Shown here piece after piece: positions 38,381 to 51,131 of a stretch of DNA of 64,000 nucleotides. The translations under genes and the position numbers were made by a program. How positions within the stretch are numbered: position 1 is the stretch's first letter; every line of letters begins with the position of its first letter. The stretch is taken from NCBI GenBank assembly GCA_014529385.2, contig CM043970.1, positions 47,767,779-47,831,778 on the forward strand. Reading direction: 5' to 3'. The DNA comes from Adiantum capillus-veneris (lineage: Eukaryota; Streptophyta; Polypodiopsida; Polypodiales; Pteridaceae). The notes below the pieces were generated by a model that worked only from the letters and a program-made list of their open reading frames with translations, was not told the DNA's origin and ran no database searches.

Positions 38381-38852
38381 GCATGTCAATGAAGGCACGC
38401 TTTTCCCAAAGAGCAAACAGTAGTTACAAAGCAATATGTATATTCCCATCAGAATCTGACACCTATTAACTCACACACTAACCATATTCAATTAGCTGCA
38501 AATCACCACATGTTATGACTAGGTTAGATTTAAGATTAGATTTTGGATTGAGTTTTTATGTTAGAGTCTACCTTCGGGATTACGGTAAAAAAATTAGAGT
38601 TAGATGCATGGTGATCCCTCTCTTCCTCTCTATGGATGCGACCTTAAGTTGGAAAGCTTTCAACAGCATGATACTCAGATTGGAAGCCAACATGTAAAGT
38701 GCTAAGTAATCCCTCGAACAAAGATCTACTGTGAAGACACGTTAAGATGTTGTGAAATGCTACAGCTAGAGAAGAGGCAAAGGGGTTCTGTCCACTACAT
38801 ACACTATCATGTAGACGTGGGTGTGTAGATTTCTCATACCCGCAAATATAAG

Positions 38853-38952
38853 CATTGACCAATAAAGAAGAGATTATAACCCGATGGTTCTGATCTCCGT
38901 GCACCTCTAGACTGAGGTGTGTAGGGATTGGACATGACTAGAGAATGTGAGG
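38853..38952 (+). promoter_or_regulatory. Conserved stem-loop box upstream of the CACTA A transposase
   Basis: Starts CATTGACCAATAAAG and ends GAGAATGTGAGG, with two near-identical copies in CACTA B (62793-62892, 62977-63076). Its centre folds: arm GATCTCCGTGCACCTC (38892-38907), loop TAGACT, arm GAGGTGTGTAGGGATT (38914-38929), with 15 of 16 positions paired when G-U is allowed. It lies about 115 bases upstream of the transposase ATG, so it may be a promoter or leader element; the function is unknown. Confidence 0.6.
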
Positions 38953-38966
38953 TAGTTTACAGTGTG

Positions 38967-39005
<39 letters not shown>

Positions 39006-39068
39006 AAGACGGAGGATGCCAATAGAAGATTATATTTATGTCCAAGTTATAAGGTTTTTACCCTCATT

Positions 39069-42000
39069 ATGAGTAGTGACGAGGATGTGGGGCCGTCCAA
39101 CCGAAACACCTATCTCTCAACAAGGATCTTATGTCCTTGTAATCAATGCAAGCATGTTGTGCAATGGACAAGACGCATTTCTTTGTAGCACGTTCGCGAA
39201 TTTGGCGAGTTTGATCCATCTATTATAGATCGATTTGTTGCTAATTATAACTCGTTGGACTCTGACACTGGCCAACAGGCAGCAATCTTGCAACCCAATA
39301 GACGTGTTCGCATGTGCTTTGGTCAAGCAACATACGTGAGGCTACAAGATGTAGCCTTTGACAGCTCGGAGGATGATCATGCAGACCACATTCCCAACGA
39401 GGCAATGTTTGAGCCCAATATCGATGAAATGATCAAGACGATCATGGATTCAAAAAGGCTTATCTATGATGATATGAAAAGTGAAGCCGATATGCCATTG
39501 TATGATGAAGCACGTGTGTCTAGATTGAAGGCGCTCCTGGTTCTTCTCAACATGCAGAAAAAGTTTGGATGGAGTGACACTAGCGTCACAATGCTTTTCA
39601 GGTAATCTATTACAATGTGTTTACTTTAATAAAAAACTCTAGATGTTTTATGATATGATAGATTACTTACACAAGTGTACCACATTTTTTTCGCTGTGTA
39701 GATTGCTCAAAGAGCACATATTGCCAACTGATAATGTGATGCCAGATTCCAAAGAGGAAGCAAGAAAGATCTTGTGAAACTTGGGGATGGATTACAATTT
39801 GATTCATGCTTGTCCTAACGACCGCATTCTTTTCAGAGGGGAATACATAGACATGGAGAAGTGTATGAAATGTGATCCCGAGAGATATCTAGTAGATCTC
39901 CACGGAAGAAAAATTCCACAAAAGGTTTTGCAACATTTTCCTCTGCTTCCTTGCATCAAGCATTTATTCGAATGTAAGTCCATGGCCGCCCTAGTATCAT
40001 GGCATGAGGAGAATAAATCTTCTGATGGTGTGCTACGGATTCCTACAGATTGTGCATCCTGGAAACATATAGATGGAACATGGACGAATTTTGCTAGGGA
40101 AGCTCGAAATTTGCGCTTAGTCCTGTCTATGGATGGCGTAAATCCATTTGGTCAAAGATCAACATCTTAAAGTGTATGGCCCGTTGTCATCGTCAACTAC
40201 AACATTCCCCCGTGGTTGACTACGAAGAAGGGGCACCTATGGCTAAGCTTGATTGTGCCGGGGCGATATAAAGTGAAGAATATGGATGTGTATCTTCGTC
40301 CACTATTGGAAGAGCTACAACAATTGTGGATTGGCATAGAGGTGGTGGATATGAGCCGACACACAGGTCGACGGAATGCTTTGATCAAAGGCATTCTAAT
40401 GTGGACCATGCATGACTATCCCGGACTAACAGAATGCTCAAGTGATCTATTTACACTCCTCACTCAGACACTGTAAATCTTGCTTTTTCTCAAGTTGATC
40501 TATTATCATGTGTATACATGCAGGGCTTCAAACAACCGGATACAGAGCATGTGTCACATGTGGACCTAGACTGAATGCACGTAGGGCGCCCTCAATGAAG
40601 AAGCAAATCTACGAAGGTCATCAAGCGTATCTTCCAGAGAATCATGTGTTACGCGACGGATTTTTGGGAAGAGAGCCACCGAGGATGTCTGCACAAGCAT
40701 GGTTAGAGCAAAAGGAGATGTGTGATGACAAATTGCCCCCAGGGATGAAGAGACTATCTCTATGGTACGAGTTACCATACTGGCCCCGACTCATGATCAA
40801 TCACTTGCTTGATCCAATGCACATATTCAAGAATGTGGGCAATCTACTATGGGACCATTTGACCGGCAAGAAAGATACTTTGGGAGCTAGAGTTGACCTT
40901 AGAAATGTGGATCGTATGGAGCAATATTGGCCGCAAACAGCATCCGATGGATCGATAAAACTCCCTAAAGCACCATGGATTTTCACAGGACCCCAAGAAC
41001 TCAAAGTAAAAGAGACCATTCGATCTTTGCGGACTCCCACTGGCGTAATGCACTCACTCCGAACGTGTTTTACTAAAGAAAGAAAGCTTACCGGTTTGAA
41101 GTCACACGAGTGGCATAAAATGTGTCAGGTATATTCATATTGGAGTATATCATAGTGAGAATTGTGTAACAAATTCGTGTGTGGATGGGGTTTAATATCA
41201 TTGTTGCACGTGTTTTGCAGTTTATTTTACCGGTTTCCATTGAGGGATGTCTGTCTCTTGACGTCCGTAACACAATCTACAAACTTGCGAAGTTGGTACA
41301 ATGGATCTCACAAAAGGAGATCAATGTAGACTCCATACCATTCGCCAAACTAAACGTGTGAGGTTGTGTGTATGTTTGAGAAACATCTTCCTACTACCAT
41401 GCTAACCATTCAGGTGCATCTTTTTGTTCACATAGTTGATGAGGTGAAAATAGTCGTCACAGTACATTCCAGATGTGGATGTTCTTTTTAGAACGTTTCA
41501 TGAAAACGCTCAAGGGATATGTGCGTCAGAAGGCATGTACGGAGGGTAGCATGGCAGAAGGTTGGCTGGTATCAGAGTCCCTAGTGTACATTGGAGAGTG
41601 GCTAGACGGATTTGATAAAGCCCGGGATACGCTATGGCGACATTTTAGGGTGGAACGGATCGACAAAAAATGTTTTACTCAAGATTGTGGAATCATGGAA
41701 AAATTTGAACAGTCTAGTCAACGACGGTCCTCTGATGCAGATCCTGTGGTGGTGGAACTCACTTACTTCGGCACGCTACAAGAGATTTTGAGGATCGATT
41801 ATAGAGGATTTTTTATCGACTTGTTCGACGTGCAATGGTTCAAGATAATCATGGAGGGTCACAACGCTACTGTGCGTAGAGGAGAGTCTGGTTTTCTTGA
41901 GGTGGATTCAATTAAGAAATGGACTGACCTAAGAGACACTTTCGTACTACCCAAGCATTGTGAACAAGTAAGTATGTAAATAGTTAACGTGTGTTTTAGA

Positions 42001-42352
42001 ATTTATGTGCTTGGAAGCTCTCATGTAAGTTATGTGGCTCTGGTAGGTGATATTTCATCCCACAAAGTCTGCATCAAACTGGTGCTACGTCATAGAGGTA
42101 GCCCCTCGTAGTGCACGGACGTATGAAGGCTACCATGTGCCAATCACAGTGGCATCAATGGAGGAGATCGGAGAAGATGTCCAGTCAGAAGCCGTGGAGG
42201 TGGTGCCAGACGAACATCAAGCTGCTACTCTCTATGGGGTGCATGCAGAGGATCTACAAAATGAAACAGAGGACATCTGTTTAAACGGAGATCTCTATAT
42301 AGATATAGGAAGTTATCCTGAGCTATGCGAGGATGAGAGAGAGATCTCTTAA
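39069..42352 (+). pseudogene. CACTA A TNP2-like transposase gene, six exons, with stops
   Basis: Probable exons are 39069-39601, 39702-40441, 40524-41128, 41221-41355, 41414-41967 and 42047-42352, all with GT/AG edges. Exon 1 begins with the transposase-associated Cys motif (CPCNQCKH). Exons 2-3 carry the Transposase_21/TNP2 core: ACPNDRILFRGEY, LVLSMDGVNPFG, a WPVVIVNYNIPPWL-like block, PLLEELQQLW, YRACVTCGP and INHLLDPMHIFKNV. Exon 5 has LERFMKTLKGYV and exons 5-6 a DUF4216-like end (DVQWFKIIMEG, RDTFVLPKHCEQ, VIEVAPRSA). In-frame stops are TAG 39186-39188, TGA 39776-39778 and TAA 40168-40170, and a frameshift lies at about 41460. The enzyme would cut and paste CACTA ends; this copy cannot make it. 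Confidence 0.85.
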
Positions 42353-42659
42353 AGCCATAAATATTGTATTTGAACAAGATGGCTCCATTTTATAAATTCA
42401 GAGTTATGCACTTGCCTCTTTCATCACTCAAGTTGAATAGAAGAAGAACGCTTTCTGTTGCTGCTAGCCTTTGAAAATTCCAACGCTACATGCACATTCA
42501 AGTTCTTGTACGATTCTCCGGCTCTTTAAGTATTTGCGTCATTGCGTTATATGCGTCATTGTATTTATATGCGTCATTGAGTCATTGTATTTAATGATCT
42601 TTGCGTCCACTCCAGGTACGTATGCTCTAGTTATGTTCTCATTAGCAGAGACGACGAGC

Positions 42660-42660
<1 letters not shown>

Positions 42661-42733
<73 letters not shown>

Positions 42734-42755
42734 ATCTATCTATCTATCTATCTAC
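42661..42755. repeat. (CT)n plus (TATC)n microsatellite between CACTA A ORFs
   Basis: About 68 nt of CT followed by TATC repeats, just upstream of the second ORF. Confidence 0.9.
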
Positions 42756-42820
42756 TTGTCCATGTTTTCTACTCCATTCATTCAATATTAAGTTTAAATG
42801 TTCGTGTGATTAATGCAGGT

Positions 42821-44144
42821 ATGGATGATGACGAGTTTCTTTCTTCTTTGTCACCCCAGCAGAGACAGTGGTACGTGGAGCGTCATCGCTCTAGCGCACC
42901 ATCGCGCGTTCCTACTCCATCCACATCTCCCTCTATTTCGGAGTCCTTAGCGCGCTCCGAAGCTTCGGTGTCGACGAGACGATCTTCACACACGTCTAGG
43001 CACCGGCGCTCTAGTGGTGGCGGTGGCGGTGGCGGTGGCAGTTTTTGTGGCGGTGGCACCACCGATGCTTCGACACTGCCTCGTGTTCGACGAGGCTCTT
43101 TACCCTCCCCTTCTTTGCCTATCCCAACACCAGCCACAGCATCGCCATCCACACCAGGTTTTGTGCGGTTGAGTGTCGTTCCCCACAGCTACACACCACT
43201 AGCTACTCCTCCAGGAGTCATTCCAGTGGACACTCCTCGCTTCGGGGCTCAGACTCCAGTGGAGACACCTGATGTCCGTACCCCCGTTGACACGCCGCTA
43301 GAGACCCCTATCGAGACACCCAGGTTCACGCGTCAGCGGTGAGAGGGCTTGTCTTACTTCGTCGACTTCAGCGACGGCATCATCTTGGATGATGACGGCA
43401 AGAAGGTGATTTTGCGCATGCGCGGTCTTTGCTCTCAGGTGTTTAGATACTACATACTAAACACCTGGAGTGAAGTATCGAATGAATTAAAAGACAGAGT
43501 CATCAGCATGCTTCATGACGAGTTTCCCGTTCCAACACGGGATGATCGCTTCAATGAAGATGTGATGAAGGTTTGAATGCGCGAATACTGCAAGCATAAG
43601 CATTTCGAAGTGCAAAAAGCAATCAAGCATGGATGGAACAGACCAGATTGGCTGGCCAAAGAAGATTGGAAGCATGCGAAGAAAGAAGCGCGCGAGAATC
43701 CCGACAAGTGGAAGCAACAAAAGGAGGCAGCCAGAGCGCGAGTAGAGGCAGGGAGCTCGAACCACTTGGGGAGCGGCGGGTGGGCATCATTTGAGGCCGA
43801 TTTTGTAAGTGTTTTCGTATCTATGTTCGATAGTTTAGGGTTTATGGGATTTGAAATTCTAACATAATGGATTCTTTGTATGTTTTGACAGTGGTCGTTT
43901 ACAGGACGTGATCCCACTCCGTACGAGCATGAGTACGCTGGCAGGAAGGGCTTAAACGCCCTTATAGACATCCTGACTTCTCGCGGAGGCATGGTTAGTA
44001 TTAGGGTTTATTCTTTTCTATTTATTGTATTGTTTTATAAGTGTCGCTCGCTATATGTTTATACTTACAAAAAGCTATCTTATTGTTTTTTTTTTGCAGA
44101 ATCTGACAGATACGCCGCTTGGACGCGATGAGACGTCTGATTAG
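42821..44144 (+). pseudogene. CACTA A second ORF (TNPA-like/Transposase_24 type), with stops
   Basis: Exons 42821-43804, 43892-43993 and 44100-44144 with GT/AG edges, ending TAG. The N-terminus MDDDEFLSSLSPQQRQWY is followed by a serine-rich part, an eight-glycine run (GGGGGGGG) and a TP-rich repeat region (VETPDVRTPVDTPLETPIETP). The C-terminal domain (VFRYYILNTWSEVSNELK; RPDWLAKEDWKHAKKEARE; HLGSGGW) fits the plant Ptta/En/Spm transposase family that binds subterminal DNA. In-frame TGA codons stand at 43340-43342 and 43574-43576. The element C homologue at 58354-59349 (minus) conserves HLGSGG and the first intron position. Confidence 0.75.
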
Positions 44145-44479
44145 ATGACGTCAGTTTAGCCATAGCTAGATAGCATTAGTTTCTTTTTGTCCTAGCTTAT
44201 GTATCATGAGACCATGTAACTATGTATTTTTGAAAACCATCTATATTTTTTAAATAATGACAATGGTTTGTAACTATTACATTTGCAATGATTAACAATC
44301 AAGTGATTTTGCTGCTGTGTACAATTGTCATTTATTTACTTCCATCAATTCACGCTTGTCATTTTTGTATCTTTATTTTGCAAACAATACGTACTATGGA
44401 TGATGGAGTTAATGATTATATTGTCTTGTGGCTGACTATTTTGGGTCTATATTTACCTTTGTACTTTTTTTCAAAGGTA

Positions 44480-47400
44480 TCAATGACCAATGAAACATTC
44501 AATATGGTTGATGGGTGGCAGGGCATTCAATGCACAATATACAAGAAAATGCGCAAAGCTCTCTGAGGGAAGTCCTTTTGTAAGTAGATCAGCAGGATTT
44601 TCTGTGGTGTGAAATTTGACAAGCTGAAGTTGCTTATCCTCGAGCATTTCTCTGATGAAATGATACTTCACATCCACATGCTTTGTCTTTGAGTGATAAA
44701 CTGGATTGCGAGCCAATTGTATAGCACTTTGACTATCAAAATATAACACAGGCATCTCTTCTTTGATTCCCAAATCTGTTACTAGTCGATTAAGCCAAAT
44801 TGATTCTTTGCATGCCTCTGATGCTGCAACATATTCAGCCTCTGTAGTAGACTGAGTAACACAATCTTGTAATCTAGAACGCCATGATACTGCTCCACCA
44901 GCAAATGTAAAGACATACCCTGACGTAGACCTTCGGTTGTCTAAGTCACCTGCATAATCTGAGTCTGTAAAACCCTTTACACTTAGCTCCTGACTCCCAT
45001 AGCATATACGCATACTCTTTGTAGCTTTCAGGCATCTCAATATTCCTTTCACTGCCTCCCAATGTTTCTTGCCTGGGTTTGACATGTATCGACTTACTAC
45101 TCCCACTGCAAATGCAATGTCTGGGCGAGTAGCAATCATTGCATACATCAAACTACCCACTGCAGACGCATATGGAATCTTATCCATTTCAGCCTGTTCT
45201 TCCTCAGACACAGGACAATCTTGTTTGCTAAGTTTCACATATGGTGGCAATGGAACACTCAATGCCTTTCCCTTCTCCATATTGAAACGTTGCAAAACCT
45301 TGTCAATATACTCTGTTTGAGATAACCAAATCAACTTCTTTGATCTGTCTCTCTCAATGCGCATACCAAGGATATGACTTGCCTCACCCATGTCTTTCAT
45401 GTCAAACGATTTTTCCATCTTTGACTTCAAAGCTGAAATTTCTTCCAAGTGCTTGCCAGCAATCAACATGTCATCCACATACAAAATAAGGATCATCCAA
45501 CTACCATCCTTAGCCTTTTTTGTATATAGACAGTGATCGAACTCACTACGTTTGTAGCCTTGAGAAAGCATAAACTTGTGGAATTTATGGTACCATGCCC
45601 TCGGTGATTGTTTTAAGCCATAAAGACTCTTTAACAACTGGCATACCCAATCTTCCTTGCCTTTCTCAACAAACCCTTCTGGCTGCTGCATGTAAATTTC
45701 CACATCTAAATCACCATGCAAGAACGCTGTCTTGACATCCATTTGGTGCAACACCAAATCTAATATGGCAATCAATGCAAGAAAGCATCTCAATGTAGTC
45801 ATCTTGACCACCGGAGAGAAGACTTCATCAAAGTCAATGCCTTGTTCTTGCTTAAAGCCCTTGGCAACAAGCCTTGCTTTGTACTTTGGCTGACTATCAT
45901 GAGTGGTGATCTTATACCTGTAAACCCATTTACAAGGTAGAGCCTTTTTGCCATGTGGTAATTTAACTAGCTTCCATGTCTTGTTTTTATGCAGAGCTGT
46001 CATCTCTGACTGCATGGCCAATTGCCAATTCTCGGAGTCCTTCATTTGCACTGCTTCCTTGTAACATGAAGGCTCATTTCAATCAGTCAACATGACATAG
46101 TTCGTAAATGGAACAAACCTATCAGGAGGTCGCGTGACACATCCAGATCTACGCACAATAGGTGGCTCAGGCTCAGCCACAACCTGTGGTTCCACTCTAT
46201 CCTGTCCTTGCTCCTCTTGAGCCCTGACATTTTGTCTTGCACGTGCAGGTCCATCTTCTTGGAAGACAACTCTTCTAATCTCCTCAACCCTCTCTGGTTT
46301 AGAATGATATTTGGATTCATTAAAGTGAACATCATTGCTACGGACAACCTTTCTGGATTCGGGATCCCAAAATCTGTACCCCATCTCACCAGAATTACCA
46401 TAGCCTAGAAAGATGCACTTTCTACTCTTTGGCTCAAGTTTGTTCCTAAATTCCTTTGGAACGTGAGTATATGCCTCACAGTTAAAGACTCTGAGATGCT
46501 TGTATGAGGGCATTTTGCCTGACCATACCATCTCTGGCACTGAATCCTTCTGCAAAACCTTGCTAGGAGATCTATTTACAAGATGAACAGCTGTTGATAC
46601 AACTTCAGCCCAAAACCCATTTGGCAGTTGTGCATTAGACAACATACTTCTGACCTTCTCTTGTATGGTCCTATTCATCCTCTCAGCAACACCATTTTGA
46701 GGAGGATTGTAAGGAGCAGTAAGTTCACGTTTTATACCTTTTGACTCACAAAAGTCCTGAAAGGCCTTTGAAACATACTCTCCACCATTGTCAGTGCGTA
46801 AGCATTTAAGCTTCTTGCCACTCTGATTCTCCACAAGTGTCACAAACGTTTTGAAAACACTAAACGCTTCATCCTTGTGCTTGAGAAAGTAAACCCATAC
46901 TTTCCTCGAGTAATCATCTATAAATTTCATAAAGTAAGAAGCTCCCCCTAGAGATAGGTTAGGCATAGGTCCACACAAATCACTATGAACAAGTGCCAAC
47001 TGTGTATCTCTTCTACTCCTTCTATGCTTATGTGGCTGCTGTGTTTGCTTACCATATAGACAATGTTCACACAATTAAAAATCATTAAATGAAAAGCCAG
47101 GCAAATAACCAGAACGAGACAAGATTTCCATTCCCTTCTTGGACATATGTCCTAACCGGCTATGCCAGAAAGAAACGTTCGGCTGCTCGGTTACATTGAT
47201 TACATTTTTAGAGACATTTGATACATAAATCATGTAAAGTCCTCCAGACTTTACTCCATGTGCTACTGTCATAGAACCCTTGGATATCTTCCACATGTTC
47301 TCTCCAAAAGTGGTGACGTAGCCAGCATCATCAAGTAAACCTGTGCTGATCAAGCTCTTTGTAATTGCGGGAACATGTCTCACATTCTTCAGCGTGAAAG

Positions 47401-48502
47401 AAGAGCCATTCTGAAACTTCAATTGAACATCTCCAACACCTAAGATCTCACATGTCTGCCCATTGCCTAGCCGAACATGATCTTTAGTGGTCACATAAGA
47501 AGTAAACCACTCCTTGTTTGGAGACACATGAAGTGATGCCCCTGAGTCTATAATCCAGCCACTCAGTGCATTTCCATCAGATGCTGTAAGAAGAGCTGAG
47601 TCCATTGTATTCTTCAAGAAGTAGATGTCTCCTGACACTAGACTGTCATCCTCTACAACAGTGTTTGTCACATTTATTTCTTGAATCTTCACTGAGGACT
47701 TGTTCTTCTCACCATGGTCTTCAGCTTTCTCTTTGCCTTTTTCTGCTTTCCATTCTCTGCAGTCTCTTTTCATGTGACCCTTCTTGCCACAATGGTAGCA
47801 TTCTATGTCACTCTTGCCTTTAGCACTGCGGGACTTGCTACGAGACTGATTCCTCTTTCCACCTTTGTACTTTTCTTTGGTCCTTCCCCTGACAACTAAG
47901 GCTGTTCCTTTGCCTTTTTCCATTGTCTTTCTATTGGTTTCTTCAGTAAGCAGACTTTCTTCTACACCTGCTATGTTCAAACCATCTGGAGGTGCAGAAT
48001 TACTCAAAGCTGTGCGAAAAGTGTCCCAACTTTCCGGCAATGTGATCAACAGGAACATAGCTCTAACAGGTTCATCAAACTTGACACCTTGAGCTGACAA
48101 CTGACTATAGATTGTGTTGAATTCATTCAGATGATTGGACATAGGTGTCCCTTCTTTCATCTTCAAGTCAACAAGCTTCTTAAGCCAGTATACCTGTGAA
48201 GCTGCACTCTGCTTCTCATAAAGATCACTCAGCTTTAACCATGCTTGATAAGCCGACATCTCGTCTGCTACATTGAAGTAAACGCTTTCTGCCAAAGTCA
48301 GCATAATGGTAGAAAGTGCCAATTCATCCATTTCGCTCCATTCATCTTCGTCCATATCTTCTGGTTTTATCCCCTTGAGCTTTATAGGTTTTATCTGCTT
48401 CTTTTGTACCAACACGTTCCAAATCTGCTTCTTCCACAATGGGAAATTGGTTCCATCCAGCTTCTTGATATTGTAAAGAGCAGTGTCCTGTGATCCAGCC
48501 AT
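44480..48502 (-). pseudogene. Copia element F gag-pol polyprotein with two in-frame stops
   Basis: A single minus-strand frame of about 1340 codons from ATG 48502. Domains in order: gag (FPLWKKQIWNVLVQ), zinc knuckle CYHCGKKGHMKRDC, protease WIIDSGASLHVSPNKEWF, pre-integrase FWHSRLGHMSKKGM, integrase (CEHC; FIDDYSRKVWVYF; LRTDNGGEYVSKAF; NPPQNGVAERMNRT), RT (KTAFLHGDLDVEIYMQQPEG; LYVDDMLIAGKH) and RNase H (YFDSQSAIQLARNPVYH; HVDVKYHFIRE). In-frame stops are TAA 47075-47077, just before the integrase zinc motif, and TGA 46079-46081, before RT. All catalytic motifs remain, so decay is slight. It lies inside CACTA A. Confidence 0.93.
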
Positions 48503-49568
48503 AGCTACACTTCACAGTAGTTTACTTTCCTGGGAAAAATTCGGCAGCGTTTCCCCTGTAAACTGACCTCTGAACCAATATCAACCCGTCAAATGAACCA
48601 AGAAAGCTTCAGATTTTGCATAAATTTTGGCAGAGTCTCCTTTGTAAAATGGCTCTGGTGTACTCAAAAACAGACCAAAAAACAGCTCAAAAAACACTGT
48701 CTCTCTGACACTGTAAGCTGCGGGTAAACCTGTCCTGCACCTGTACTATCTCTCACTGTCCTATCACTATCCTGTAAGCATAGACTGTGACAATGCCTCA
48801 ACGGCAGTAAAGCAAAGATGCAATCCCAACTGTCTAACTCACAGTCAATACATCCTAGCTGCCAATCTAAGGGTGCTCGAGGGATCGCTCCAAGACCTGT
48901 ATCACCGAAAGGATCTCAACATTCGAGAATCCCCCAGCTCAATAAAACCTCACTCGACCCTCAACAAAGGCTGCAGTAAATCTGACAGTACATAGACTTC
49001 CCACAAAGTCATACATCCACAAATTTCCCATCGGCGGTTGTTTGCTACGTGACTCACAGCCAGCAAACCCTCAACAGACATACATCATCTCTGACAATAC
49101 ATCTCATGTGGAAGTACCTGCAATGTCAGGATGAAATCTGGAATATCAAGCAGCAAACACAAGCTACCTGATGAACTAGTGGATGTCGCCTACAGTCTGT
49201 GTGTAGATGCGCCCGTGTCGTATGTGACACGCGTCCAAGAACTGTGAGCCGTCCTTCGATGTGTAGACAGCCACAAATCAACACTCTGGGAGTGTCGATA
49301 TCCTCAGCACCTGTAGTCGTAGGCCGAAAACCCCAAATTTGCAGAGTCAGATCTGCACCCGCCGAGACCACGTAGTTGAAAATGGCCTGCGCAGACTTTT
49401 GTCGAAGCCGAACGGTGGCCGAGATGACCTCAGAATGAAATTCAGAGCACACCGAGGCCTATGGGTGCACCCACAAGATTTGGTGCCGTGTCTTCGCCTA
49501 TCGAATTTCACTCCAATCTGAGCTGGTGACTCTAGCCTTCTGCAGTGCTTCCCCGAGCCTCGATTTGA
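48503..49568 (-). other. Untranslated leader of copia F
   Basis: About 1.07 kb between the primer-binding site and the gag ATG, with no recognisable ORF on the minus strand. Confidence 0.6.
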
Positions 49569-49580
49569 GCTCTGATACCA
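49569..49580 (-). other. Copia F primer-binding site
   Basis: Minus strand TGGTATCAGAGC, complementary to initiator tRNA-Met 3' end, two bases after the LTR edge. Confidence 0.9.
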
Positions 49581-49582
49581 GT

Positions 49583-49774
49583 TGAAGGAGTACGAGCGGA
49601 AGTGCGACGCGAGAGAGAGTGCGAGAAGAAGAGGACGACGATATGGTGAACTCGCTCTACTGTAATGTGTAGAGCATAGTGAGTTCTTATTAGGTTTTTA
49701 CAAAAGAATATGTGTAGATACCTGGCGGCCCGCCCACTTAGCTGGGCGACCACATTGGGCTTTATACCCCAACA
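49583..49774 (-). mobile_element. Copia F 5' LTR
   Basis: 192 bp; on the minus strand it starts TGTTGGGGTATAAAGCCC and ends CTCCTTCA. It resembles the LTR of element E in start, length, the GCCCGCCCACT core and primer-binding site. No 3' LTR was found beyond the pol end (below 44480), so the 3' end has been deleted together with part of the CACTA A 3' region. Confidence 0.85.
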
Positions 49775-49892
49775 ATAGCGACGTTCCCGTATCGACGCTT
49801 ATAGCGACGCTCTTAGCGACGCCGGAGAGTATAAAAACCCAATGTATTTTCGTTGCTAAAAATATCACAAGTGCACACAACCTCTTGTAAAG

Positions 49893-50026
49893 ACCAAAAC
49901 TGGCAAAGGAAGAAAGAATGCCAAAGAATATGGATAATGAGGCCAATACCAGCAACATACCAAATAGAGAAAGTCAACATGTTAACAAAGCGCAAAGAGG
50001 AACTGGAGTAGGAATCAATTTACAAA
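49893..50026 (+). pseudogene. Gypsy element H gag, continuation between two CACTA insertions
   Basis: When joined to 37389, the frame stays open (for example LAKEERMPKNMDNEANTSN) up to the CACTA C terminus at 50027. This short piece is the host sequence between two separate CACTA insertions. Confidence 0.65.
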
Positions 50027-50519
50027 CACTATAATACGTCACGCAAAAATCCGGTGCAGATATCGACAAGACAAAGCTTCTTTAAAAGTAAAATGCCTTG
50101 GAATAAGCATCGTAATAAACGTTGATATCGTAGCATTGATATATGCACCAATACAGCCCGTCGAAATACATGCTATTATATGCACCAAAATAAACGTTGT
50201 TATTTGCACCGAAAATGTCTTCATATATCGATGCTTATTCCGAGGCCCATACCGATGCGTGTACAAAATTTTGTTCCGCCGGCCAAACCTGCAAAAAGAA
50301 ATTTGGACAGAGAGGGCTAGGAACTGATGCTACATGTACTGTAGCAATAGAAAACAACCCTCTCTGCTCAAAGCAAAAGTGCACAAGCAAGCGTACTCCA
50401 CCTACAAGTTGACGCTAAAGAGCGAGTGTATACAGATTAGCAAGACTGTAAAAAGAACAAAACCACAAAATCAAAAGCTTAATCATGACAAGTTCTCAAA
50501 AGCATAATTATAACTTCGA

Positions 50520-50930
50520 CTCCCAAACCATAGGCACAATTGCATAAAGATTTTATAGCCATAACTAAAACATGATTTGAAAACTGCAAAACCATAAACA
50601 TAACCTACTTCCCATACCATAACCATTACCATAACTTGCTTGTCATACCATAACCATAACAACCATACCATGATTGGAAAATCATACCCATAACCACAAT
50701 TTGATTGCTAAACCATGATTGCTAAACCATAACCATCACATGATTGCCATACCATCATGGCGAAACCATAACCATAACGTGATTGCCAAACCCTAACCAT
50801 ACCATCATTGCCATACCATCATTGCAAAACCATAACCATAACCTGATTGCCAAACCATGACCAAAACCTTTGTGCCATACCATAAACATAGCCTCTATGC
50901 CATACCATAATTGCAAAATAAATCATCGGA
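50520..50930. repeat. Subterminal AACCATA-type degenerate repeats of CACTA C
   Basis: Variants of CCATAACCATAAC, GATTGCCAAACC and CATACCATAACC repeat for about 400 bases near the 3' end of element C. Their placement is like the TTAGG-type repeats of A and B. Confidence 0.75.
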
Positions 50931-51131
50931 AACAAAATGCAAAACCGTAAATATAAGCACTACAAAACTATATTGTACAATCACTGAGTAAAATTGTATC
51001 AAGAAGACCACAGTTACAAAAAAGAATGTGCCAAGAAGACTATATCAAGATGACTGAGTAAGACTATATCAAGAAGACCCTCATGGTAATGCCTTCCAGT
51101 CAACGTCCTCTCCCTCCTCCTGCAGCAGCAG

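Noticed and set aside
38853-38952. Stem-loop box as a tRNA, 5S rRNA or spliceosomal RNA
   Set aside because: No A/B box, cloverleaf, 5S core or snRNA motif could be matched.
39186-43576. U-to-C RNA editing rescuing the stop codons, as in fern and hornwort organelles
   Set aside because: That editing is known from organelle transcripts; these are nuclear transposons, and simple C-to-T decay explains the stops.
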